Source: JBOGWY01 sp050694015
Lineage (GTDB): Bacteria; Actinomycetota; CADDZG01; WHSQ01
DNA length: 7,293 nt
Assembly (NCBI GenBank): GCA_050694015.1
Contig: JBOGWY010000396.1
Location: forward strand, 1-7,293
Reading direction: 5' to 3'
Shown: positions 1-4,762 of the stretch, piece after piece
How positions within the stretch are numbered: the first letter of the stretch is position 1
How the letters are laid out: each line of letters starts with the position of its first letter
Position numbers and translations under genes: made by a program
Notes under the pieces: model-generated
The model's input: only the letters and a program-made list of their open reading frames with translations
Databases searched by the model: none
What the model was told of the DNA's origin: nothing

Positions 1-110
1 TCGCCGGCGACGGAGTAGACCTCGGAAACGTCGGGCAGATCGGCGATCGCCTGGGCCGTCTCGGGGATCTGGTGGATGTCGCATACCGCGAGCACGATCG
101 TAGTAACCAT
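1..110 (-). CDS. Stand-alone Lrp/AsnC ligand-binding (RAM) domain protein, partial (N-terminus only)
   Basis: This frame is read leftward from an ATG at 108-110 and runs off the window edge after 36 codons. The residues (MVTTIVLAV start, then a helix IPETAQAIADLPDVSEVYSV and G) match the first beta-alpha-beta half of the RAM domain, the small-ligand-binding part of Lrp/AsnC regulators. In the family, these short actinobacterial versions begin directly at the RAM domain and lack the DNA-binding helix-turn-helix; the start seen here fits that. An in-frame stop lies four codons upstream of the ATG with no other start codon between, so the start is secure. There is no clear Shine-Dalgarno sequence just before it, so it may be leaderless or nearly so. 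It is divergent from msrA. Family proteins form ring-like oligomers that bind amino acids; the ligand here is unknown. Confidence is high for family, low for function. Confidence 0.85.
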   Translation of the reverse strand, partial: MVTTIVLAVCDIHQIPETAQAIADLPDVSEVYSVAG

Positions 111-246
111 GTGCCAAGGCTACGCCGTTTTGTACCCGGCACGCCCATCAGACGGTTCGTGGGTGGGCGGGAGGAACGTTTGCCCTCGTCGTCGTGTTGT
201 ACCTATCGTTGCAGGCTGAGTGTTCTGCTAATCGGAGGTGGTGCAC
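111..246. promoter_or_regulatory. Divergent intergenic region between the RAM gene and msrA
   Basis: This 136-bp gap must hold the promoters of two head-to-head genes. It contains an inverted repeat, CGCCCA at 142-147 and TGGGCG at 164-169 (6-bp arms, 16-bp spacer), which could be an operator. Read on the minus strand there is a TACAAA hexamer about 15 bases before the RAM start, a possible -10 element giving a very short leader. For msrA a TTGCCC (180-185) and TACCTA (200-205) pair is visible but the spacing is only 14, so it is a weak candidate. No element here is certain. Confidence 0.35.
234..238 (+). promoter_or_regulatory. Ribosome binding site that decides the msrA start
   Basis: GGAGG at 234-238 lies 8 bases before the GTG at 247. 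The in-frame GTG at 238 overlaps the GGAGG itself and cannot be served by it. The 247 start also gives an N-terminus (MLFSRQKTQ) that aligns with the known E. coli MsrA beginning (MSLFDKK), which supports this choice. Confidence 0.75.
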
Positions 247-897
247 GTGCTGTTTTCCCGTCAGAAGACGCAGATGATCGACCCGTCCGAGGCCCTACCG
301 GGCCGCGACCGACCCGCGTTCCCGGTCCCCGAGACGCACGCCGTACTGGGTACCCGCATCCAGCCGCCGTTCCCCGACGGGATGGAGACCGCCGTCTTCG
401 GGCTCGGTTGCTTCTGGGGGGCCGAGCGCTTGTTCTGGAAGCTCGACGGCGTGTACACGACCGCGGTCGGCTATTCCGGAGGATCCACCCCGAACCCGAC
501 ATACGAAGAGGTATGCAGCGCGAAGACCGGACACGCCGAGGCCGTCCTGGTTGTGTTCGATCCCAAGATGATCAGCTACGGCGAGCTGCTGAAGGTGTTC
601 TTCGAGGAGCACGACCCGACCCAGGGGATGCGTCAGGGCAACGACGTCGGCACGCAGTACCGGAGCGCGATCTACTACACGAACGACGAGCAGAAGAGGA
701 TCGCGGAGGAAGCCGTTCGGATGTACGAGGACGCGCTGGGCTCGAAAGGCCTAGGCACGATCACGACCGAGGTGGCCCATGCCGGCGAGTTCTACTACGC
801 GGAGGACTACCACCAGCAGTACCTGCACAAGGTGCCGAACGGTTACTGCGGGCTCAAGGGCACCGGGGTCAGCTGCCCGATCCCGAGCTCTAACTGA
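247..897 (+). CDS. msrA: Peptide methionine (S)-S-oxide reductase MsrA
   Basis: This enzyme reduces the S epimer of methionine sulfoxide in proteins and free methionine, repairing oxidative damage in the cytoplasm with thioredoxin as reductant. The 216-residue product carries the catalytic motif GCFWGAE, with nucleophilic Cys55 (codon at 409-411). It also has the family blocks YSGGSTPNPTYEEVCS, TGHAEAV, HDPTQGMRQGNDVGTQYRSAIYY and YYAEDYHQQYL. The C-terminal tail GYCGLKGTGVSC supplies two further cysteines, as in the E. coli-type enzyme, where they relay the disulfide to thioredoxin. The N-terminal extension DPSEALPGRD is also of the E. coli type, and the length is normal. No MsrB is nearby. 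The gene converges on the receiver gene at its 3' end, overlapping it by 8 bp with no terminator between. A GTG start at 247 is preferred over GTG at 238 because of the ribosome binding site spacing. Confidence 0.97.
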   Translation: MLFSRQKTQMIDPSEALPGRDRPAFPVPETHAVLGTRIQPPFPDGMETAVFGLGCFWGAERLFWKLDGVYTTAVGYSGGSTPNPTYEEVCSAKTGHAEAVLVVFDPKMISYGELLKVFFEEHDPTQGMRQGNDVGTQYRSAIYYTNDEQKRIAEEAVRMYEDALGSKGLGTITTEVAHAGEFYYAEDYHQQYLHKVPNGYCGLKGTGVSCPIPSSN

Positions 898-1240
898 GCC
901 GCGGAGGGATCGCCCGGTAGATCGCGTCGCGTAGGCGCTGGAGATCGCCGGCCGTCCCCTTGGTGATCGATAGGTCGGCCCACGGTTTGTCCCCAGTCGA
1001 GCCCGAGAAGGACACGATGATCGCGTCGGGTACCAGCTCGCGGATCCCGCGGCCCACCTCGCCGCCCCGGCTGAAGGGCATGGTGCCGTCGCAGATCACG
1101 AGCTCGGGTCGCTTTTGCGCCGCGACCACCAGGGCCTCATCGCCCTCGCTCGCCTCGAAGAGATCTACCGCCGCGTCGCGAAACGTGAGCCTGAGAAGGG
1201 TCCGGATCCCTTCGTCGTCGTCCACCAGCAACAACTTCAT
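890..1240 (-). CDS. Single-domain response regulator (CheY-like receiver), RR1
   Basis: The 116-residue product is one receiver domain with no output domain. It has the acidic triad at D7-D9 (LLLVDDDEG), the predicted phosphoacceptor D51 in VICDGTMP, the Thr/Ser switch position as S79 in VSFSG, and the conserved lysine as K94 in SITKG. The usual Lys-Pro pair is Lys-Gly here, while a KPWADL block sits just before. It closely resembles RR3 (1971-2345), sharing the DDD-IR-LLR start, VPDA, an FS pair, KP-WADL and the late lysine. Such proteins are phosphorylated by a histidine kinase and act by protein-protein contact; the partner is not in this window. The start is ATG at 1238-1240 with only a weak AGG directly before it, so it may be poorly initiated or leaderless. 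The 3' end overlaps msrA convergently. Confidence 0.9.
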   Translation of the reverse strand: MKLLLVDDDEGIRTLLRLTFRDAAVDLFEASEGDEALVVAAQKRPELVICDGTMPFSRGGEVGRGIRELVPDAIIVSFSGSTGDKPWADLSITKGTAGDLQRLRDAIYRAIPPRLS

Positions 1241-1284
1241 CCTGAAGATATTCGACGGCTTGGTCTGGTTCCTGTAGGTACCCG

Positions 1285-1354
1285 CGTACGTTCTTGCAGG
1301 CCCGATGGAGGCCCGAATAGTCCATACGGGCTATTGCCTGCGTGATCTACGTAC
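1285..1354. repeat. Nested inverted repeats in the RR1/RR2 divergent region, with an RNA-type hairpin
   Basis: The 185-bp gap 1241-1425 separates two divergent receiver genes and shows layered symmetry. The outer arms are CGTACG at 1285-1290 and 1349-1354, the middle arms GCAGGC at 1296-1301 and GCCTGC at 1336-1341, and the inner arms AATAG at 1316-1320 and CTATT at 1331-1335. In plus-strand RNA the inner part extends to an 8-bp stem, 1316-1323 with 1328-1335, closed by the loop ATAC and including one G-U pair. On the minus strand the same position would be a C-A mismatch, so the hairpin fits RNA read toward RR2. The rest of the gap, 1355-1425, has a small GGGC/GCCC hairpin at 1369-1381 and nothing else I can name. 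An operator role and an RNA leader role are both possible. Confidence 0.4.
1306..1317 (+). repeat. 12-base direct repeat, copy 1 (TGGAGGCCCGAA)
   Basis: This exact 12-mer occurs here in the RR1/RR2 leader and again at 1906-1917 upstream of RR3. Its core AGGCCCGA occurs a further time at 1298-1305, so this leader has two core copies spaced 11 bases apart. Placement only in front of receiver genes suggests a shared regulatory element, which is an inference. Confidence 0.4.
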
Positions 1355-1415
1355 GAAAAGGTACAGATGGGCGATATGCCCCGGCGGACCTGCGACAGGA
1401 CACAAGATCGATGGT

Positions 1416-1421
1416 GGGGGG
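1416..1421 (+). promoter_or_regulatory. Ribosome binding site choosing the RR2 start
   Basis: A G-rich run (GGGGGG, 1416-1421) lies 4 bases before the ATG at 1426. Other in-frame starts are GTG 1342, ATG 1411 and ATG 1435. The first two lack such a site, and the last would be 13 bases away. ATG 1426 is the best choice, though the 1435 start would give an equally complete domain. Confidence 0.55.
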
Positions 1422-1425
1422 ATCA

Positions 1426-1827
1426 ATGCAAGCGATGACCGACGGCGGTGCCACCCGTCCAATCTCCGGACGAACCAGCGTGCTGATAGCAGACGACGTT
1501 CCGGCTCTGCGGGCGATGGTGCGCCGCATCCTCGAACGGGACGGCCGTTTCGAGGTGATCGGGGAGGCCCAGGACGGGATCGAAGCCGTCCACCTAGCCG
1601 GGCAGCTCCAGCCCCAGGTCGTGGTCCTCGACCTGATGATGCCCCGGAAGGACGGCGCTACCGCGCTGGCCGAGATCCGGCGCGTCTCGCCGGCGTCGCG
1701 GGTGGTCATCCTGACAGGGGTGGGCGGCGCAGCTCAGCCCGACGTCGACGCCGATGCGTGGCTCGACAAAGGGACATCGCCCCACGACATGATCCGGGCC
1801 CTCGAAGGGCTCGTGGCGACCGCCTGA
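1426..1827 (+). CDS. Single-domain response regulator (NarL-like receiver without output domain), RR2
   Basis: The 133-residue product has about 16 variable residues and then one complete receiver domain. The acidic pair is D23-D24 (VLIADDVPALR), the predicted phosphoacceptor is D69 in VVVLDLMMPRKDG, the switch threonine is T97 in VVILTGV, and the conserved lysine is K115 in AWLDKGTS. The sequence style (ADDVPALRAMVRRIL, GEAQDGIEAV, LDKGTS) is that of NarL/FixJ-family receivers, which normally continue into a LuxR-type helix-turn-helix. Here the protein stops right after the receiver's last helix, and no DNA-binding domain is encoded in the next 140 bases in any frame I can see. It differs from RR1 and RR3 in subfamily. 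It is divergent from RR1 and in the same orientation as RR3. A role as a phosphate sink or protein-binding switch is likely but unproven. Confidence 0.9.
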   Translation: MQAMTDGGATRPISGRTSVLIADDVPALRAMVRRILERDGRFEVIGEAQDGIEAVHLAGQLQPQVVVLDLMMPRKDGATALAEIRRVSPASRVVILTGVGGAAQPDVDADAWLDKGTSPHDMIRALEGLVATA

Positions 1828-1970
1828 CTAGACAATCCGAGCCGCGCGGAACGGACATATGCCGCGCGAGGACTCCCTACATTTAGGCTGGTTTGCGTAT
1901 AGATGTGGAGGCCCGAACGCGTCAGCCTTAGGCGAGACATATCCATCTAGCTAGGAAGCGGAGAAACAAG
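1828..1970. promoter_or_regulatory. Intergenic leader upstream of RR3
   Basis: Just after the RR2 stop, CGCGCGG (1843-1849) and CCGCGCG (1862-1868) form a 7-bp stem with a 12-base loop and no T-run, a poor terminator at best. A TATAGA hexamer at 1898-1903 resembles a -10 box but has no convincing -35 at the right distance. The TAGATG at 1900-1905 could pair with CATCTA at 1944-1949, enclosing the shared 12-mer and a small GCC-TTA-GGC hairpin (1925-1933). The RR3 ribosome binding site GGAG is at 1960-1963. The leader therefore has folding potential, but its function cannot be read from sequence. Confidence 0.35.
1906..1917 (+). repeat. 12-base direct repeat, copy 2 (TGGAGGCCCGAA)
   Basis: This is identical to 1306-1317. 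In both places it directly follows a GATG or GATGT-like tetramer and lies tens of bases upstream of a receiver gene start (54 bases before RR3). It may be a binding site or part of a promoter shared by the receiver genes. Confidence 0.4.
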
Positions 1971-2345
1971 TTGCGAGGCCCAGAGACCGAGTTGAACCCA
2001 TCAACGCGCAAGGTGCTCGTCATCGATGACGATGGTGCGATCCGCAACCTCCTCCGAATGGTCCTCGAGGTCGAGGGACACGAGGTAGTCGAGGCCGAGA
2101 CGGGATCCGAAGGCCTCGTGGTCGCACAACGGCACCAACCGGATGTCGTGATCGTCGATTACATGATGCCGGGAACCGACGGTGAGACCACGGGCCGGCA
2201 GCTGCGGCGGATAGTGCCCGATGCCACGCTGATCGCGTTCTCCGCATTCCTCATCAACAAGCCTTACTGGGCCGACCTATACCTCGCGAAAACACAAGTC
2301 AACGACCTACCCGAGCTCGTGCTGCGCGACCGGGCGGCGCACTAG
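1971..2345 (+). CDS. Single-domain response regulator (CheY-like receiver), RR3
   Basis: The 124-residue product is a single receiver with a 12-residue lead. The acidic residues are D19-D21 (VLVIDDDGAIRNLLR), the predicted phosphoacceptor is D63 in VIVDYMMPGTDG, the switch serine is S91 in LIAFSAF, and the conserved lysine is K107 in LYLAKT. As in RR1, the lysine is not followed by proline and the block KPYWADL precedes it, so RR1 and RR3 look like paralogues or members of one subfamily. There is no output domain. The TTG start at 1971 is chosen because GGAG at 1960-1963 is 7 bases upstream; TTG at 1992 is the only near alternative and lacks a good site. The next gene starts 42 bp downstream on the same strand and could be co-transcribed. 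Confidence 0.88.
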   Translation: MRGPETELNPSTRKVLVIDDDGAIRNLLRMVLEVEGHEVVEAETGSEGLVVAQRHQPDVVIVDYMMPGTDGETTGRQLRRIVPDATLIAFSAFLINKPYWADLYLAKTQVNDLPELVLRDRAAH

Positions 2346-2387
2346 CCGGTCGAGACCTTAGTTTCGTTCGACTCCGGGGAGGAGACC

Positions 2388-2891
2388 GTGGCGGAACCGG
2401 TTCGGTGGCAGGACCAGTGGTGGCATCAGCAGCCCGACGGATCGTGGCTGCGCTTCAACGAACAGACCCAGAACTGGGAGCCGTACACGTATCCCGCCGC
2501 GCCTTCGGGCGGGATGGGTGGCGGTGCGAAGGCGGCGATCATCGCCGTGGTCACCGTGGGTGTGATCTTCGTCCTCGCCATACTCGCGGCGATCGCGATC
2601 CCGGTGTTCCTGGCACAACGCGAGGAAGGATGGTCGGCGCAGATCGAAGCCACCCTCAAGAACGCGGCAACGGCCCAGGAGAGCCATTGCATCGACGCCC
2701 CCGAGTGCTACACGACCTCGGTCGTAGAGCTCCAGAACGAGGGGTTGGCCCTCGAGTCCGGCATCAACCTGATCGTCGTGCGCGCCGATCGGCAGGGCTA
2801 CTGCATGGAGGCTTCGCACGTCGAGCTGCCGGACCAGGTGTGGTCCTACGATTCGGAACTCGCAAACGTGACCGAGGGGCCGTGTCTCTAG
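2388..2891 (+). CDS. Membrane protein with Trp-rich N-terminus and type IV pilin-like body
   Basis: The 167-residue product has three parts. Residues 5-33 are Trp-rich (W7, W11, W12, W20, W30, with PDGSW), loosely recalling the short Trp-containing DUF2510-type segments of actinobacterial membrane proteins. Residues 41-47 are a Gly-rich hinge. Residues 49-74 are a hydrophobic helix ending ILAAIAIPVFLAQRE, the typical end of a type IV pilin or pseudopilin N-terminal helix. The body continues in pilin style with LKNAATAQESH, YTTSVVELQNEG and GYCMEAS, and has four cysteines (C101, C107, C139, C166) that could form disulfides outside the cell. The canonical prepilin cleavage site (G followed by FTLIE) is absent and the position of Glu5 is a valine, so it is probably not processed by prepilin peptidase or assembled as a normal pilin. 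GTG at 2388 is preceded by GGAGGAG. No pilus assembly genes are in the window. Confidence 0.75.
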   Translation: MAEPVRWQDQWWHQQPDGSWLRFNEQTQNWEPYTYPAAPSGGMGGGAKAAIIAVVTVGVIFVLAILAAIAIPVFLAQREEGWSAQIEATLKNAATAQESHCIDAPECYTTSVVELQNEGLALESGINLIVVRADRQGYCMEASHVELPDQVWSYDSELANVTEGPCL

Positions 2892-2916
2892 CACCCCCCT
2901 GCGTTTGAGCCTCTCT

Positions 2917-2935
2917 ACCCACCTGGGAGGTGGGT
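2917..2935 (+). terminator. Possible weak terminator hairpin after the pilin-like gene
   Basis: ACCCACCT (2917-2924) pairs with AGGTGGGT (2928-2935) around a GGG loop, giving a perfect 8-bp stem 26 bases after the stop. No T-run follows (TGACG), so it is an incomplete intrinsic terminator; it could instead stabilise the 3' end. The rest of the 117-bp gap to the next gene shows no clear promoter. Confidence 0.4.
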
Positions 2936-3008
2936 TGACGTCCCCGGATGCTCTCCGCGTTCGCAAAGCCGTTGCCCTGTCCCGCTCCGATGCTCAGACT
3001 CCAAGCTG

Positions 3009-4376
3009 ATGAGGGGCAGATCCACGCCGGTAAGTAAGAGGCAGCGCGCGACGCTCCTGACGAGTGTCGTCGCTGTATCCGGTCTAGTTACCGGGCAATT
3101 CGCGACCGCGGCTACCACCGGGGCCACTACGACGCGGGTGAGCGTCGCCTTTGATGGATCGCAGTTAAGGAATCCGAGTGGTATCCCGATCGTTAGCGGG
3201 GACGGAGGGTTCGTCGCGTTCTCGTCACGTGCCTCGAAGATCGTAGACGGCGACACGAACGGCCTTACCGACGTCTTCGTGTGGGACCGCGACACGGGGA
3301 CGATCGAACGCGTCAGCGTTTCTTCCGCCGGCGTCGAGGCAGACGGCACGTCGACACCCACATCGATCTCCCCGGACGGACGCTTCGTCGCATTCAACTC
3401 GGACGCTCCACATCTCGTCGAGAACGACGGTGTCCCCACGAACCTCGAGGGGGCCCTCGACGCGTTCGTTCACGACCGCGACACCGGTGAGACGGAGCGG
3501 ATCAGTGTGAGTACGGCCGGCGAGCCCGCCCAGTTCGCTCCGAGCTTCGGCGGCGAGATCACCCCCGATGGTCGCTTCGTCGCGTTCGTATCGGCGGCGG
3601 GGAACCTCGATCCTCTCGATACCGACGATACCTATGACATCTTCGTGCGGGATCGCGAGCTGGGCACGACCGAGATGGTGAGCCTGAGAGCAACCGGCGA
3701 TGAGACCCGTCTCATGACGCTGTTCCCTTCGATCTCGGCCGATGGACGCTTCGTCGCCTTCGATGCGAACGACGAGCTCACACCCGACGACACCAACCAG
3801 GCGGCGGATGTCTTCGTGCGCGACCGTCTGCTCGGTACGACGACCCTCGTGAGCGCACGCACGGATGGCTCGGTCGGGAGGAAAGGTGGGGTCGATCCCG
3901 AGATCACGCCCGACGGGCGCTTCGTGCTGTTCCTGTCGGGGTCACGGCTCGCCCCCGAGGACACGAACCGCTTCGGCGACGCGTACGTCCGCGACCTGCA
4001 GACCGGAGAGACGAGGCTCGTCAGCGTTACCCACAGAGGGAGGCCGGGCAACGGATCCAGTTTTCCGAGCGACATCAGCGCCGATGGTCGCTACGTGCTC
4101 TTCGTTTCGAACGCCACGAACATCGTGCGGAACGACACGAACGACGAGTTCGACCATTTCGTTTACGACCTCGACGACGGGACCGTGGTGCGCGTCAACG
4201 TCAATAATCGTGGGCGTCAGGCGCGCGGAGACAAGTCCTTCAATCTGCTTTCCAGCATCTCCGACGACGGCGCGTGGGTGGCGTTCGAGTCGTCGGCCCA
4301 CAACCTCGTTCCCAACGACACGAACAACAGATACGACATCTTCCTGCGAGGTCCGCTGTTCCCTAGCGCCCCGTAG
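3009..4376 (+). CDS. Secreted seven-repeat beta-propeller protein (TolB/PD40-like)
   Basis: The 455-residue product begins with a Sec-type signal peptide: basic KRQR at 10-13, a hydrophobic stretch at about 14-29, and an Ala-Thr-Ala cleavage motif at 32-34. Seven repeats follow, each marked by I(S/T)xDGRFVAF. The DG pairs fall at 65, 123, 187, 245, 302, 359 and 420, so the period is 57-64 residues. Most units also carry a later block N-L-V-x-x-DTN-x-x-x-D-x-FVRDR-x-x-G-T-T-x-x-VSV. This is the pattern of WD40-like PD40/TolB beta-propellers. The last unit ends before its final TG-T-RVSV strand, and the mature N-terminus (TTRVSV, 41-46) supplies that strand, so the ring probably closes by strand exchange into seven blades. 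No catalytic motif or anchor is visible; the acidic DTN loops may bind a metal. The ATG at 3009 lacks a clear ribosome binding site. A role in binding partners outside the membrane is inferred. Confidence 0.8.
   Translation: MRGRSTPVSKRQRATLLTSVVAVSGLVTGQFATAATTGATTTRVSVAFDGSQLRNPSGIPIVSGDGGFVAFSSRASKIVDGDTNGLTDVFVWDRDTGTIERVSVSSAGVEADGTSTPTSISPDGRFVAFNSDAPHLVENDGVPTNLEGALDAFVHDRDTGETERISVSTAGEPAQFAPSFGGEITPDGRFVAFVSAAGNLDPLDTDDTYDIFVRDRELGTTEMVSLRATGDETRLMTLFPSISADGRFVAFDANDELTPDDTNQAADVFVRDRLLGTTTLVSARTDGSVGRKGGVDPEITPDGRFVLFLSGSRLAPEDTNRFGDAYVRDLQTGETRLVSVTHRGRPGNGSSFPSDISADGRYVLFVSNATNIVRNDTNDEFDHFVYDLDDGTVVRVNVNNRGRQARGDKSFNLLSSISDDGAWVAFESSAHNLVPNDTNNRYDIFLRGPLFPSAP
3135..4358 (+). repeat. 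Seven tandem coding repeats of about 59 codons
   Basis: The DNA itself shows the repetition: variants of GACGGACGCTTCGTCGC and of GACACGAAC recur at about 170-190 bp intervals through the gene. Units differ enough at synonymous sites to look like old duplications under protein-level selection rather than recent tandem copying. They correspond to the propeller blades. Confidence 0.75.
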
Positions 4377-4385
4377 CTCGCAACG

Positions 4386-4640
4386 TCACGCGGCCTGCAC
4401 TCCGTCACGGCCGGCCGAGCGAACAAGGGGAGCGACGACCGCACGCGTCACGCCCGGGAGTTCGTGGAACGCATCGAGGATCGCCGCGAGATCGTCCCCG
4501 TGGTGATCGGAGCGCGTCAGCGCGATGGCGTCGTAGGGCCCCTGAAGATCGTCGGCGGAGACGACCCCGGGCACGGTCCGTAGGTCGGCCGCGATCGCGC
4601 CGGCCTCGCTGGTGGTTTGGACGAGCACGTAAGCCTTCAC
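4386..4640 (-). CDS. Stand-alone Lrp/AsnC ligand-binding (RAM) domain protein
   Basis: The 84-residue product is a single RAM domain without a DNA-binding region. It starts MKAYVLVQTT, has the first helix EAGAIAADLRTVPGVVSADDL, then the conserved GPYDAIAL strand, a second helix around 48-60 and the closing strand GVTRAVVAPLV. RAM domains form beta-alpha-beta dimers and higher rings, with amino acids bound at subunit interfaces. The match to the short actinobacterial and archaeal family is strong. The GTG start at 4638-4640 is preceded on the minus strand by AGGGAGG with a short 3-base spacing. It lies 122 bp downstream of the ABC exporter operon on the same strand and converges on the propeller gene, leaving only 9 bp between stop codons. 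It belongs to the same family as the truncated gene at the left edge. Its ligand and partner are unknown. Confidence 0.88.
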   Translation of the reverse strand: MKAYVLVQTTSEAGAIAADLRTVPGVVSADDLQGPYDAIALTRSDHHGDDLAAILDAFHELPGVTRAVVAPLVRSAGRDGVQAA

Positions 4641-4728
4641 GGACCTCCCTCTCTGTCGCCCCGCCTCCCGCTTGCCTAGGTGGCAACGCATCGGTCGCCG
4701 CCCGGATTCCGTCGTGAACAAGAGAATC

Positions 4729-4759
4729 GGCCTCTTTCGGGGCCCGGGGGGCCCCGGCC
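4729..4759 (-). terminator. GC-only inverted repeat after the ABC exporter operon
   Basis: In the 122-bp gap 4641-4762, just past the stop of the last exporter gene, GGGGCC at 4739-4744 pairs with GGCCCC at 4750-4755. Flanking GGCC at 4729-4732 and 4756-4759 can extend the structure with an internal bulge. The run of G and C blocks allows several alternative pairings. There is no T-run in the minus direction (GAAAGAGG follows), so it may be a GC-type terminator, a processing barrier, or only base composition. The rest of the gap holds the ribosome binding site of the RAM gene and no clear promoter. Confidence 0.4.
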
Positions 4760-4762
4760 CCC

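Noticed and set aside
72..893. A 273-codon open frame on the plus strand overlapping msrA in another frame
   Set aside because: Its product is Arg/Pro-rich, low-complexity and resembles no family, while the overlapping frame is an unmistakable MsrA. It is a GC-rich shadow.
1342..1425. N-terminal extension of RR2 from GTG 1342
   Set aside because: It overlaps the inverted-repeat leader, has no ribosome binding site, and adds residues unlike any receiver. A good G-rich site precedes ATG 1426.
3135..4358. The regular repeats considered as a CRISPR array or noncoding tandem repeat
   Set aside because: The period is about 175 bp, it is fully in-frame and codes for a conserved blade pattern. There are no short identical repeats with unique spacers.
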